A stretch of DNA of 64,000 nucleotides from the NCBI GenBank assembly GCA_965226155.1, contig OZ245331.1:1178001-1242000 (forward strand). The letters are read 5' to 3'. Numbering within the stretch: the stretch's first letter is position 1; every line of letters starts with the position of its first letter. The DNA is from G965226155 sp965226155. GTDB lineage: Bacteria > Pseudomonadota > Gammaproteobacteria > Eutrophobiales > Eutrophobiaceae. The position numbers were made by a program, and so were the translations under genes. Positions 8,649 through 18,602 of the stretch are shown piece after piece. The notes under the pieces were generated by a model, which saw only the letters and a list, made by a program, of their open reading frames with translations, was not told the origin of the DNA and did no database searches.

Positions 8649-9714
8649 AAATAATGATCCGGAACAATCCGGGACGAAACCTAAAACTGCGATAGTAGCC
8701 CAGCAGAAAGTAGCCTCAACATCAGGCCGTAAGCTGGCTACGTTCATTGCATTATTTGTTGCCATAGTGGCACTGGTATTGTCGACGACTAACTATAGCC
8801 AATTAAAAGATACAGTCACCCTTGATGTTATTGATCAATTCGATAACAAGCTCGATAACCTCCATGATGCTAATGATGTGATCGATGCTAAGCAGGATGG
8901 AATAGGCATACTCATAGGCGAGTTGTCCCAGAGGCAGCAACAGAATTCAAAAATACTAATAGAGCTGTATGAGCTGCAACCGGGTGATACCAGCGATTGG
9001 GTAGTCGCGGAAATTGAACATCTGATCGTCATTGCCATACACCGTCTTGTCTTAGAACGAGATGTCAACAGTGCGCTTGCTGCGATGCAGGTGGCAAAGA
9101 ACCGGCTGTCTACCTTAGTTGATCCGGTACTGGATGCTACCAGGAATCAATTGGATATCGATATCCTTGCTTTACAATCTGTTGAAACCCAAGATATTAG
9201 CGACCTGTCATTGTTCTTGACAGATCTGGTTACACGTGTGGATACGTTGTCTTTGCAAACTACGCCGTTCATTAGTGAGCAAGGCGAATCAAAAGAGACA
9301 GAGGAAGAATTTACAGTTTTGGAAAAATTAAAGTCGGGTGTATGGGCGGAAATAAAAAATATGTTTGTTATTGTTCGAACTGGAGAGGGGGTGAAGGCTA
9401 AGCTTTTGCCGTACGAGAGTTATTTCCTCGTTCAGAATCTGCGTTTACAACTTGAAACTGCAAGATTCGCGATTTTTAGAAGAGACACTCGCAATTTCCA
9501 GGTATCGATTGAGCTGGTTATTGAATGGTTGAAGGAATATTTCAATCAAAACGACAAAGATGTAATAAACACTATTGAAGCATTGGAAGTAATGAAGAGT
9601 GTCGATCTTGAGCCGCAACTGCCTAATCTCAATTCATCTCTGGTGGCAGTGCGTGATTATATTAAAGACCAGATGAAAACCAAATTACCTGATTCTGGAT
9701 CCGAGCCAAGGTGA
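8626..9714 (+). CDS. hemX: HemX family membrane protein
   Basis: HemX is an inner-membrane protein of the gammaproteobacterial hemCDXY operon. It is often mislabelled a uroporphyrinogen C-methyltransferase, but its role is unproven. This 362-residue copy has a short cytoplasmic N terminus, one membrane segment near 37-57 (LATFIALFVAIVALVLS) and a long helical, coiled-coil-rich periplasmic domain. The stretch DWVVAEIEHLIVIAIHRLVL near residue 123 resembles the family core. Its stop overlaps the hemY GTG start (GTGA). Confidence 0.9.
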   Translation: MRKILATENNDPEQSGTKPKTAIVAQQKVASTSGRKLATFIALFVAIVALVLSTTNYSQLKDTVTLDVIDQFDNKLDNLHDANDVIDAKQDGIGILIGELSQRQQQNSKILIELYELQPGDTSDWVVAEIEHLIVIAIHRLVLERDVNSALAAMQVAKNRLSTLVDPVLDATRNQLDIDILALQSVETQDISDLSLFLTDLVTRVDTLSLQTTPFISEQGESKETEEEFTVLEKLKSGVWAEIKNMFVIVRTGEGVKAKLLPYESYFLVQNLRLQLETARFAIFRRDTRNFQVSIELVIEWLKEYFNQNDKDVINTIEALEVMKSVDLEPQLPNLNSSLVAVRDYIKDQMKTKLPDSGSEPR

Positions 9715-10976
9715 AATTATTAATATATGTTCTGCTATGCCTACTGCTGGTGGTTTCCGCAGGGATCTTGTTGTCAAATGAGTCCGACTATATTGTTCTA
9801 ACCTTTTCAGACTATGCGATACAAACTAGATTCGACTTTTTTGTCATTGCAATCTTTGTCTGCTTTACTATTTTCTATTATATCATTCGGTTTATTGCAG
9901 AACTATTCAAACTGCCTGGTAACTACCAGAAATGGAAAAAGCAACGAAATCATCGTAAGTCTGAATTTTTTATGTCAAAAGGTTTTCTAGCCCTTACGGA
10001 AGGAGACTGGGAAACGGCGGAAAAATTGCTAGTCAAAGGAGCTACATACAGCTCTCTGCCGGTTGTAAATTATGTCGGAGCTGCAAGGGCGGCTCAACAA
10101 CAGGGAAAGATACAGCGTCGTGATCAATATTTGAAACTAGCCCATATAAATGGTTCTCAGGCAGAATACGCCGTGGGTATCACCCAAGCGGAATTGCAGA
10201 TGAAACAAAATCAGATCGAGCAAGCCTATGCAACGCTTAGGCATCTCGACTCAGACTGGCCCGGGAAAGATCAGAGCAAAATCATGATGCTTGATACGAG
10301 TACGGAATTAAAAGACTGGGATCAGACTTTACAACTGCTAAATGATCTAGAACAAAAGGGCACTTTACCGCTAGAAAAGATCAGGGCTAAACAAATGCAG
10401 GCTTATGCCGGTGTTCTCACGCGTGCCGGGAGCTCAGGCAAAATTAGCGAACTGAATGATGTATGGATATCAGTTCCGGCCAAGCTGCGTAAAGAATTCT
10501 ATATCATCGAAATCTATGTACTTGAGCGCCTGAAATTTCCTGATACTTCAGATTGTGAACCGTTGCTACGGAAAATAATCAAGAAAAACCAAGATCCTGC
10601 ATTAGTCAGATTGTATGGATTAGTCGAGGGCAGTAAACCTGAAAAGCAACTTGATTTTGTAGAAAAATTACTAGGGAATAATCGACATAACGGCGTTGTG
10701 CTTCTTACGGCCGGCCGATTATGTACCAGGCTCGGATTGTGGGGAAAGGCAAAATCCTATATGGAAGAAAGTATTAAAATCGAACCTTCGCCGGAAACGT
10801 ATTACGAGCTGGGAACGTTACTCCGTGGACAAGGTGAGAATGAAAGGGCAAATGAATGTTTCGAGCAAGGATTGTTACTTGTTACTAAATTACGAGATGC
10901 CCCGGACTTTATGGCCTGGCCACAATCCGAAGTTGAGTCCAACGATTATCCTAAGTTGGGGGCTGCCAAGCCATAA
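9711..10976 (+). CDS. hemY: HemY family membrane-anchored TPR protein
   Basis: This 421-residue protein starts at a GTG that overlaps the hemX stop. Two membrane segments occupy roughly residues 1-20 and 40-63. TPR-like helical repeats follow, including EGDWETAEKLLVKGA near 97 and PSPETYYELGTLLRGQGENE near 380. HemY of the hemCDXY operon is thought to assist late heme-pathway enzymes at the membrane, but its exact task is not established. It is unrelated to the Bacillus HemY oxidase. It converges on the ParA-like gene across 34 bp, with no clear terminator. Confidence 0.9.
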   Translation: MKLLIYVLLCLLLVVSAGILLSNESDYIVLTFSDYAIQTRFDFFVIAIFVCFTIFYYIIRFIAELFKLPGNYQKWKKQRNHRKSEFFMSKGFLALTEGDWETAEKLLVKGATYSSLPVVNYVGAARAAQQQGKIQRRDQYLKLAHINGSQAEYAVGITQAELQMKQNQIEQAYATLRHLDSDWPGKDQSKIMMLDTSTELKDWDQTLQLLNDLEQKGTLPLEKIRAKQMQAYAGVLTRAGSSGKISELNDVWISVPAKLRKEFYIIEIYVLERLKFPDTSDCEPLLRKIIKKNQDPALVRLYGLVEGSKPEKQLDFVEKLLGNNRHNGVVLLTAGRLCTRLGLWGKAKSYMEESIKIEPSPETYYELGTLLRGQGENERANECFEQGLLLVTKLRDAPDFMAWPQSEVESNDYPKLGAAKP

Positions 10977-11010
10977 CAGCGCCTAGCTGAAGTCATATAA
11001 ACGAGTTATG

Positions 11011-11667
11011 TTAGTCCGGCATACTGCGGGCACTTGATAACCAGCTCATCAACGGTTTCCATTGCTCCCGGTCATAAGCAGTTTTCGAAGGTGCGAATTC
11101 AAAAATACTTAAGCCCTTTTCAGCGGCTTTTACATAATTCTGGCTGTTTCTGAAGACAGTTAAAAACGGCAATTTGCTGCCACCAGGAAATTTCATTTTA
11201 GTCAGATAATATTCGAGTTTTGCTGCAGACATCGTGTCTTCACGTACTCGATTGGCAACAGTAGCGAGCTTTATCTTACGATTGATCAATTTACGTAGAG
11301 AGAATAATTCTCCAATAAACCGTTCAGCACTATTCATATCCATTGATGATGGCAGCAGGGGCATCACCATGGTTTGGCTAGCTTTAGCGAAATTCGCTAA
11401 TTTTTTTCCATGTACAGAAGCTGGAGAATCGATCACCATAATTTCAGTTTTCCGTGGCGCTTTAAGCTTTCCTGACCTTAATGTTGCACTGAATACTTCG
11501 GCAGCGGTTTCCGGCCGTCGGGTTAACCAATCCTTGGATGATTGCTGCGGGTCTAGGTCAGCAATAGCGACGTGTTTACCTTTGTTTGCAAAGTACCCGG
11601 CAATGTTAGTTACTATGGTACTTTTTCCGCAGCCCCCTTTCGGGTTGAGTACGAGTATCGTTCTCAT
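11011..11667 (-). CDS. ParA-family ATPase (orphan)
   Basis: This is a 218-residue P-loop ATPase with the deviant Walker A NPKGGCGKST at 8-17, which carries the signature lysine of ParA/MinD proteins. DLDPQQSSKDW near 38 and VIDSPAS near 79 form the switch regions. Such proteins position DNA, chemoreceptors or other cargo on the nucleoid or membrane. No ParB-like partner is beside it and it lies alone between hemY and prk, so its cargo cannot be inferred. An orphan ParA here could serve carboxysome or other cell-body positioning; that is speculation prompted only by the neighbouring phosphoribulokinase. Confidence 0.85.
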   Translation of the reverse strand: MRTILVLNPKGGCGKSTIVTNIAGYFANKGKHVAIADLDPQQSSKDWLTRRPETAAEVFSATLRSGKLKAPRKTEIMVIDSPASVHGKKLANFAKASQTMVMPLLPSSMDMNSAERFIGELFSLRKLINRKIKLATVANRVREDTMSAAKLEYYLTKMKFPGGSKLPFLTVFRNSQNYVKAAEKGLSIFEFAPSKTAYDREQWKPLMSWLSSARSMPD

Positions 11668-11774
11668 GTTATGTCCTATTGGTTGCCCGTAACGAGGAAC
11701 CTGTTATTAAAAAGTAAGTGTATTGATTGTCAAATATTTATCAATATTTTGCAATGCACAAAATACGACACAGT

Positions 11775-12665
11775 TCATTTTCCCGAGGATTTATCGAAGT
11801 CACCTGAACTCATCATCCGCATTATCACGGGGCCAATGATAAGCTGCAATGCAAAAACCTTTTTTCCAGCAGGGACCACAATAGTGTCGGGTGTAGACAT
11901 AAACGAACCTTCGAGCCTTTCCAACAGATAATTGAAGTCGACTTGCAGCTTTTTAAGGTTACGTACATGTATGACGGAGAAGCTTTCATCATCAGTGGGA
12001 ATACGGTCCACAGCAAATGGATTTGACGTATCTACTGTAGGAACACGCTGGAAATTAATATCGGTTCTTGAAAACTGGGGAACGATGTAATGCGCATAAT
12101 CATGCATACGCTCGAGTATCATATTGGTAGCATCTTCTGAGGAATATCCCCGGGTGGCTTTATCACGATGGATTTTTTGCATCCACTCCAGGTTAATTAT
12201 CGGTACAACACCTATTAGAAGGTCAACATATTGGACGATATTGTGTTTGTCTGTTACCAGCCCGCCATGTAATCCTTCATAGAATAATACAGTAGTATCA
12301 TCCGGTAGGGGTTCCCAGGGTGTAAGTGTACCGGGAGGCGAACTGTGCTGGGCTGCTTCGATTTCATTATGGATATAATGGCGATGACTACCCGTACCGG
12401 ATTCAGAATATTCTAGGAATAATGCTTCAAGATCATCAAATAGGTTTCCCTCAGGTCCGAAATGAGTAACGAATCTCCCTTTACTTGCGGCTTTTCCCAT
12501 GGCAACGTCCATTTCTTTGCGGTTGTAGCGATGGAAGCAGTCTCCCTCAATGATCGCCGGCATGATTCCCTCACGGAGAAATATCTGTTCAAATGCCGTT
12601 TTGACATTTGATGTGCCGGCTCCTGAGGATCCGGTAACAGCGACGATGGGGTGCTTTTTCGACAT
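11775..12665 (-). CDS. prk: Phosphoribulokinase
   Basis: PRK phosphorylates ribulose 5-phosphate to the RuBisCO substrate, the signature step of the Calvin cycle. The 296-residue protein matches the proteobacterial octameric type: P-loop TGSSGAGTS near residue 12, EGDCFHRY near 40, FYEGLHGG near 128, VGVVPIINLEWMQKI near 152 and PQFSRTDINFQRVPTVDTSNPF near 192. A PrkB-like paralogue of unknown role, as in E. coli, is the alternative. The sequence reads closer to autotroph enzymes to me, but no RuBisCO gene is in the window to confirm it. It is divergent from msbA across 155 bp. Confidence 0.9.
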   Translation of the reverse strand: MSKKHPIVAVTGSSGAGTSNVKTAFEQIFLREGIMPAIIEGDCFHRYNRKEMDVAMGKAASKGRFVTHFGPEGNLFDDLEALFLEYSESGTGSHRHYIHNEIEAAQHSSPPGTLTPWEPLPDDTTVLFYEGLHGGLVTDKHNIVQYVDLLIGVVPIINLEWMQKIHRDKATRGYSSEDATNMILERMHDYAHYIVPQFSRTDINFQRVPTVDTSNPFAVDRIPTDDESFSVIHVRNLKKLQVDFNYLLERLEGSFMSTPDTIVVPAGKKVFALQLIIGPVIMRMMSSGDFDKSSGK

Positions 12666-12820
12666 GCCAGTTTAGAATAGCCGTATTAAATGTATAACTA
12701 GTAAAATTGATTTTTGATTTTAACCTAATATCGTCTCTTGGTTTGAGATGTTTGTATTAATAAAAACTGACGATAGTTAATGAAATATCTGTAATATAAT
12801 CCTGAAAGTACGACATAAAT

Positions 12821-14587
12821 ATGATCCATTCTTCAGGTTCACCTAGGGACACCCAGTTATACCTTCGGCTCCTCGCCTATGTTGCACCATATCGCCTGTT
12901 ATTTCTTGTTGCAATAATCGCGATGGTTGTACTTGCAACGGCTGACGCGGCGAAAGCGGCCTTACTAAAACCAATGTTGGATGGCGCTTTTATTGAAAAG
13001 GACTCTGAATTGATGGTAACTGTCCCACTTTCTCTGGTTGGTCTGTTCGTGATCAGTGGGATAACGACATTTATTTCATCTGCATCACTCTTATGGGTTG
13101 CAAACAAGGTGATAATGGATTTGAGAGAACAGATGTTTTCAAAGCTCCTTAGTTTCCCCAGCAAGTATTACGACCAATATAATTCTGGCAGCATTATTTC
13201 GAAGTTTACTTATGACGTGACACAGATTAAGGAAGCATCTACATATGCACTCACTGTGCTTGTCAAAGATACCTTAGTGATTACAGGATTATTCGCTTGG
13301 ATGTTTTATCTTGATTGGCGGATGACACTAATAATTCTGTTGTGCACACCACTTATTCTGCTAATCATTTTTTATATACGTCGACGACTACGGAATATGA
13401 GCCAAAAGGTCCAGCAGACTATGGCAGATATAAACCATGTGTTGACCGAATCAATCAATGCTCAAAGAATTATAAAATTATTTGGTGGACAGCAGCAGGA
13501 GCATGAAAAATTTCACAAGATCATAAATGCCAACCGTCATTACACAATGAAATTTTTAAATGCATCAATTAGTAGCGGTCCGGCAGTACAGCTGATTGCC
13601 TCCATAGCCATGGCAGTGATTATCTACTATGCAGCAAAACAATCTGAAATCGGCATGTTAAGTGTAGGTACTTTTGTTTCTTTTTTTGCAGCACTCGTCA
13701 TGCTCCTAGATGCGTTGAGGAGGCTTGTAAAAGTAAATGAATTCATACAGAGAGGACTAGCAGCTTGCGAGAGTGTTTTCAGTATGTTGGATGAGCATAT
13801 CGAATCAGACAGCGGCACGGAAATACTAGAAGAAATAAACGGCGTAATAGATATAGAAGATTTAAGTTTTCGTTATGGTAGAGGTGCACAAATACTGGAT
13901 GGTATCTCATTGCATATAAACAAGGGAGAAACAATTGCCCTAGTCGGTGCATCCGGGAGTGGAAAAACAACCCTAGCGCATCTTATCCCCAGATTTTATC
14001 AGCACTCAAACGGTAGAATTTTGATCGACGGTAAAGATACCAGGGATATTACGCTGGACGCGTTACGTAGGCACATCGCTCTTGTAAGCCAGGACACAGT
14101 GCTTTTCAATGATTCCATACGAAATAATATCGCCTACGGCAGTTTCAGAGAGGCTAAAGATGAACAGATCAAGCAAGCCGCCCATGTAGCTCATGCAATG
14201 GAATTTATTGATAAGCTCCCAGATGGTATCAATACGTTACTCGGAGAACGCGGCATAAAATTATCTGGAGGCCAGAGACAAAGGATATCGCTCGCACGTG
14301 CATTATTGAAGAATGCGCCGATTCTTATACTCGATGAAGCAACATCAGCATTGGATAGCGAGTCAGAACGCAATATTCAGTTGGCACTAGAAAAAATCAG
14401 ACACAAGCATACGTGTATTATCATTGCCCACAGGCTGTCAACAATTGAATCTGCAGATCGTATCATAGTTCTTGAACATGGCAGAGTGGTTGAGTCCGGT
14501 AGTCACAATGAGTTGATAAAAAACAGAGGATTATATGCTCACTTCTATTCGAGCAAAGATTTTTTCTGGAATAGCAACGCGTCCTAA
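12821..14587 (+). CDS. msbA: Lipid A export ATP-binding/permease protein MsbA
   Basis: MsbA flips lipid A-core across the inner membrane. The 588-residue protein is a homodimeric half-transporter with six membrane helices in the first 320 residues. The ATPase domain follows: Walker A GASGSGKTT near 378, signature LSGGQRQR near 484, Walker B LILDEATSALD near 504 and the H-loop IIIAHRLST. Length and order fit MsbA. No lpxK follows, unlike many relatives; the gene instead ends back to back with tgpA on the other strand, with no gap. Confidence 0.93.
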   Translation: MIHSSGSPRDTQLYLRLLAYVAPYRLLFLVAIIAMVVLATADAAKAALLKPMLDGAFIEKDSELMVTVPLSLVGLFVISGITTFISSASLLWVANKVIMDLREQMFSKLLSFPSKYYDQYNSGSIISKFTYDVTQIKEASTYALTVLVKDTLVITGLFAWMFYLDWRMTLIILLCTPLILLIIFYIRRRLRNMSQKVQQTMADINHVLTESINAQRIIKLFGGQQQEHEKFHKIINANRHYTMKFLNASISSGPAVQLIASIAMAVIIYYAAKQSEIGMLSVGTFVSFFAALVMLLDALRRLVKVNEFIQRGLAACESVFSMLDEHIESDSGTEILEEINGVIDIEDLSFRYGRGAQILDGISLHINKGETIALVGASGSGKTTLAHLIPRFYQHSNGRILIDGKDTRDITLDALRRHIALVSQDTVLFNDSIRNNIAYGSFREAKDEQIKQAAHVAHAMEFIDKLPDGINTLLGERGIKLSGGQRQRISLARALLKNAPILILDEATSALDSESERNIQLALEKIRHKHTCIIIAHRLSTIESADRIIVLEHGRVVESGSHNELIKNRGLYAHFYSSKDFFWNSNAS

Positions 14588-16603
14588 TCAGGCAGTGTTT
14601 CTAGTAGACGGCTTGAATTGTTTTCCCTGTAATTCTAATTCTTCAAATTTTTCTCTGTGGCCTGCATAACGGATCTGAACGTAAGTTTCGGTGATATTGC
14701 GAATAGCATCAGCAGGATCAGTGCGAAGTCTGATTGCCCGTCGCGAAAAATCGACTGGGCCTTCGTGCTTGTGATTGCGGATACCACATTTTGAAAGTCT
14801 TTTGAGAAATTTATTATACCAACCTTTTGCTTTGTCGATATTCTCCTTGTCCTGTTTGAATATGCTAAAGGCAATGATGCCTAGGAAAATAAAAACAATG
14901 ATTATTAAGCTGGTCATTAGTTCTCTGTAATCTAGATCGTCAACTCCGAATCTGTTCAGTAATCTCGATTGCCGCCTTCTGTCATAGCCTAGGACCCATT
15001 GATTCCAGTTATTGTTGATTGCATCAATTGTGTTGTTGAGTCTACGCCATATTCCCCGCGCTATAGAATTGCGATACAAGCCCATAGGGATATTAATAAT
15101 GCTATTTGGCAATGCGCTTTCGATTCCATCTGTTACGCGTTCAGGTGACACAGCAGATGTCGGGTCAATTCTAGTCCAGCCTAAATTATCGCCAAGCCAA
15201 ACTTCAGTCCACGCATGTGCATATCGCTGGTAAACAATAAGGTAGTTACCAATAGGATTGGTGTAGCCTCCTTGATAACCGGTAACGATTCGGGCAGGGA
15301 TCCCCGCGGCCCGCATGAGGATGACAAAGGCAGAAGCATAGTGTTCGCAAAAACCCTGTCTTGTTTCAAATAGGAATTCATCGACAGTATCATTGATGAG
15401 TAAAGGAGGTGTGAGTGTGTAATAGAATTCCTGCTCGTTAAAATATTGCAATGCCTTTTGAACAATTTCGCGATCCTCTAGCATAGCATCACGCCAGGAT
15501 CTGGCCAGGGCAATTGCTTGTGAATGGTACTTATTTGGAAGTTGCAACGTATCCTCAAATTCATCTGCATTATCGGATACGAGTCGATAGTCGGTATATG
15601 AAGTAAGTTGATATCGTGACCGGATTGTCACAGGTCTTCGTCTTTTAATCTGCAGATCATGGCTGAAGAAACTGTTCTCTGCAGGTCTATCAGGCAGGGC
15701 CCGGCCATATAGCCAGTTCTTGTCAGTTGGTTCTAGTGTGACAGTGTATTTCACCGGGTTGCCGTAAGGGAGGACCAAAGCAGTTTTTTTCTTGGGCTTA
15801 TCTGGGACCCACTTGAAGCCGTCCGTATACCAGAGCACTGGCCCGCGCCAGTATAGTTTTGACTTGTCAGGTATCGTTCCTTCAAATTCCACGCGAAATG
15901 CTACTTCATCAGACAAGATCAATTGGCTTATCGACCCCGGTGACATTTCGTCATCAATTCCTGTAATGCCTGTCTGTGCATCTTTTGGTAAACCCCATAA
16001 CGGACCAGATACTCTGGGGAAAAGAAGGAATGCTATCAACATCAAAGGAAAGGCCTGTAGGAACAATTTGCCTGCAGTTCGCAACCATCCCTGTATGCGC
16101 ATGCTAGCGTCATTATCATTGAAACAGATCATTGAACCGATTATGACCAGTATCGAAATAGTCATATATAAAGTGGTCAGTACACTTTGTGAATAGAAAA
16201 GGTTAGTCAGGATCAACAGAAAGGCAATATACGCCGAAATATAATAATCTCTTTTATTTTTAATTTCCGTCAGTTTCATACCTGCAAGCAAGATAAGTAA
16301 TGCAACCCCAGCGTCACGACCGACAAAGGTTCCAAAGTTCACGAAAATGCCAATTAAAATAATCATTGCAAGCATGATTCTGAAAATTCTTGAAGTGATA
16401 ATATGAGTTTTAAGAGACTTAGAATGTGGGTTATCAGTTGTTGTAAGCCGGACTACAACCAGAACACCGAACACGATCGATACCCAGATGGGGACGTGTA
16501 GTGCATGAGGTGGTGCCGCGAGAAATAAACCGGTCGATGTCCAAATCATGACCGGGGATGCTTTTACCACATCAAAGCTAAATGCTTTTGTCCTCGAGAC
16601 CAT
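14588..16603 (-). CDS. tgpA: TgpA-type membrane transglutaminase (DUF3488 plus transglutaminase domain)
   Basis: The 671-residue protein has a cluster of membrane helices in the first 190 residues, a periplasmic transglutaminase-like domain and a further helix near 560-580 before a cytoplasmic tail. The papain-like triad is visible: Cys in RQGFCEHYASAF near 410, His in RYAHAWTEVWL near 450 and Asp in TRIDPTSAV near 470. TgpA is essential in Pseudomonas aeruginosa, but its substrate is unknown. It overlaps the DUF58 gene by 26 bp. The cluster normally contains moxR, which is broken here. Confidence 0.92.
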   Translation of the reverse strand: MVSRTKAFSFDVVKASPVMIWTSTGLFLAAPPHALHVPIWVSIVFGVLVVVRLTTTDNPHSKSLKTHIITSRIFRIMLAMIILIGIFVNFGTFVGRDAGVALLILLAGMKLTEIKNKRDYYISAYIAFLLILTNLFYSQSVLTTLYMTISILVIIGSMICFNDNDASMRIQGWLRTAGKLFLQAFPLMLIAFLLFPRVSGPLWGLPKDAQTGITGIDDEMSPGSISQLILSDEVAFRVEFEGTIPDKSKLYWRGPVLWYTDGFKWVPDKPKKKTALVLPYGNPVKYTVTLEPTDKNWLYGRALPDRPAENSFFSHDLQIKRRRPVTIRSRYQLTSYTDYRLVSDNADEFEDTLQLPNKYHSQAIALARSWRDAMLEDREIVQKALQYFNEQEFYYTLTPPLLINDTVDEFLFETRQGFCEHYASAFVILMRAAGIPARIVTGYQGGYTNPIGNYLIVYQRYAHAWTEVWLGDNLGWTRIDPTSAVSPERVTDGIESALPNSIINIPMGLYRNSIARGIWRRLNNTIDAINNNWNQWVLGYDRRRQSRLLNRFGVDDLDYRELMTSLIIIVFIFLGIIAFSIFKQDKENIDKAKGWYNKFLKRLSKCGIRNHKHEGPVDFSRRAIRLRTDPADAIRNITETYVQIRYAGHREKFEELELQGKQFKPSTRNTA

Positions 16604-17570
16604 ATGTAGCTAGCAATTTTAGGCACAGATGCTGTTGAATTTCGCCATATCCAATCTCAACAGCGCTGTCTGGCATCTCCAACCCGTATCTAAATCCGTT
16701 CGATTCAACTTCAATCATCCACAAAGATAATTGCGACAACCTGGTTTCAACATCCTGAAGATGAGATGTTTGGCTCCAGCTTAATACCAGCTGCTGAGAC
16801 CCGCTTCCACTAAATTGTTTTATTAATAATCCTTGCTCACGTGCCAGAATCTTCCAGTCTATGTTTCTGATCGAATCGCCCGCACGGTATTGTTTGAATC
16901 CAGTAAAATCATCAGTTCCGGTACGATTTCCGGATTGATCTTCTTGTTGGTTTTCTGTTAATAGTGGTAATTTGGAAATGCCGATTGGTTTTGGATAGAC
17001 AATGCAGGTATTCGAACATTCCATATAAGACCAAGCACGAAACAGACCTAACGGATAAGTAGATCTGATCCGTAATCGGCTTAGTTGTAGATAGCCACGT
17101 CTTGCGGTAGGCACCCTGATAATATTTCTGTACAATTGATCTTCCTTTATGTTGACTATCAGGTCTTGCTGTCTCGATGAGTCTGATGTTTTCGTCCACC
17201 ACCTGCCATATGGAGCGATCGTTATGCCCACGCGCTCTGGGCCACTGCGGTTATCAAAAGTAATCGGAAACAGTGCATGGTCATCGGCGAATACAGGAGG
17301 CGCATCAACTGTACTAATGACTAACCCTCGCAGATTGCGATAAGTATGCAGCATACACACCATAAACAGGCTGCCTAACATAAAGGTTAGCAAGTAAGCC
17401 ATGCTGTTGGTGTAGTTGACAGCCCCTATCAACATTACTAACAGCAGTATGGTGTATATGAAGCCTTGCTGAGGAGGGAATATGTAAACTCTTTTTCTCT
17501 TGATTCCACCTGCTGAAGAAACATGATTGGTATTAATCGCGTGTTGTTCAAGAATAATGGTGTTGGACAT
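16578..17570 (-). CDS. DUF58 domain protein (MoxR-associated)
   Basis: This 330-residue protein has two hydrophobic helices near 32-70. A DUF58 core follows with the motif YRAGDSIRNIDWKILAREQGLLIKQF near 235-260, shortened here to its key part GDSIRNIDWK. DUF58 proteins sit with MoxR AAA+ ATPases and transglutaminases in clusters thought to assemble or modify envelope complexes. It lies two bases past the moxR remnant and overlaps tgpA. It appears intact although its usual ATPase partner is not. Confidence 0.88.
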   Translation of the reverse strand: MSNTIILEQHAINTNHVSSAGGIKRKRVYIFPPQQGFIYTILLLVMLIGAVNYTNSMAYLLTFMLGSLFMVCMLHTYRNLRGLVISTVDAPPVFADDHALFPITFDNRSGPERVGITIAPYGRWWTKTSDSSRQQDLIVNIKEDQLYRNIIRVPTARRGYLQLSRLRIRSTYPLGLFRAWSYMECSNTCIVYPKPIGISKLPLLTENQQEDQSGNRTGTDDFTGFKQYRAGDSIRNIDWKILAREQGLLIKQFSGSGSQQLVLSWSQTSHLQDVETRLSQLSLWMIEVESNGFRYGLEMPDSAVEIGYGEIQQHLCLKLLATYGLEDKSI

Positions 17571-17572
17571 AA

Positions 17573-18525
17573 TCAGGGGATCGGAACCTGTTTAATGGTC
17601 AGGTCGGCAGCAGAACTAGGTGTTTTATCCAGTGATTGTTCGGCGTATAACAGACGATGACTGATAATACTTGGAAATACTGCCTGTACATCTTCCGGAA
17701 TGACATGGCGACGACCATGCAACAGTGCCCAGGCCTTGGCGCAGTGAAGGATAGCGAGACCGGCACGTGGTGATAAGCCGCCATTAAAAAGAGGAGAAAT
17801 CCGGCTGAATTCCAACAAGTCCTGCAAGTAATCCAGAAGAGCGTCAGCAACTACAACTAATTTTACTTCAGATTGCATGCCAACCAGTTGTTCTGGTGTG
17901 ATGATAGGCATGATTTCCTTAAGCATCTCTCGTCTGTTCCGACCCTTTAACAATTCGCGTTCTGCGCGATTGTCTGGATAACCTAGACGCAAGCGCATCA
18001 TAAATCTGTCAAGTTGAGATTCTGGTAGTGGAAATGTTCCTACCTGGTTAGACGGGTTTTGCGTAGCGATGACAAAAAAAGCTGGGGCAGTAAACGCGTT
18101 TCACCCTCCAGGGTAATTTGGTGTTATTCCATTGCTTCGAGTAACGCACTTTGCGCCCTTGGGGTCGCACGGTTGACTTCATCAGCCAATATAAATTGAG
18201 AAAAGATAGGGCCCGGGTGAAATTCAAATGTCCCAGATTTCCGGTCGTAAACCGAGACACCAAGAATGTCAGCGGGAAGCATGTCGCTGGTAAACTGGAT
18301 CCGTTGGAAACTGAGACCGAGTAACTTGGCCAGTAGATGTGCCAGAGTTGTCTTACCTACACCCGGAAGATCTTAAATCAGCAGATGACCGTGGGGAATC
18401 AGACAGGTAAGTGCTAAGCGTATTACCTTTTCTTTGCCAAGTATAATTCCATTCGCCGAATTAATTACCTGTTCTAGGTTTGATCTGGCGTCTGGAATGC
18501 TTATCTTACTTTGAGGTTGATTCAT
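17573..18525 (-). pseudogene. moxR: Broken MoxR-family AAA+ ATPase
   Basis: Read from an ATG at 18523-18525, the frame gives a MoxR N terminus ending GHLLI, then TAA at 18373-18375 where family members have Glu. The frame continues DLPGVGKTTLAHLLAK (Walker A) and FILADEVNRATPRAQSALLEAME (Walker B region), then a second TAA at 18124-18126. A frameshift follows at or near the A7/G4 runs at 18074-18087, after which VIATQNPSNQVGTFPLPESQLDRF resumes and runs cleanly to 17573. Two in-frame stops plus a frameshift make a full protein unlikely. A 143-residue C-terminal fragment (17573-18001) could still be translated. Confidence 0.88.
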
Positions 18526-18602
18526 AGTTTCAATATTTTTCCAGATTAATCCTACCTTCTACTTAGTCTGATGCCAAATTAAGTTGTATCAATTTGACTA
18601 AA

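Noticed and set aside
12877..13164. Minus-strand frame inside msbA and similar shadow frames in uvrD, prlC, ispE and rplY
   Set aside because: All lie within well-identified genes and carry no family signature.
12821..14587. Lipid A locus with lpxK or kdsB beside msbA
   Set aside because: The neighbouring genes are prk and tgpA; no other LPS gene is adjacent.
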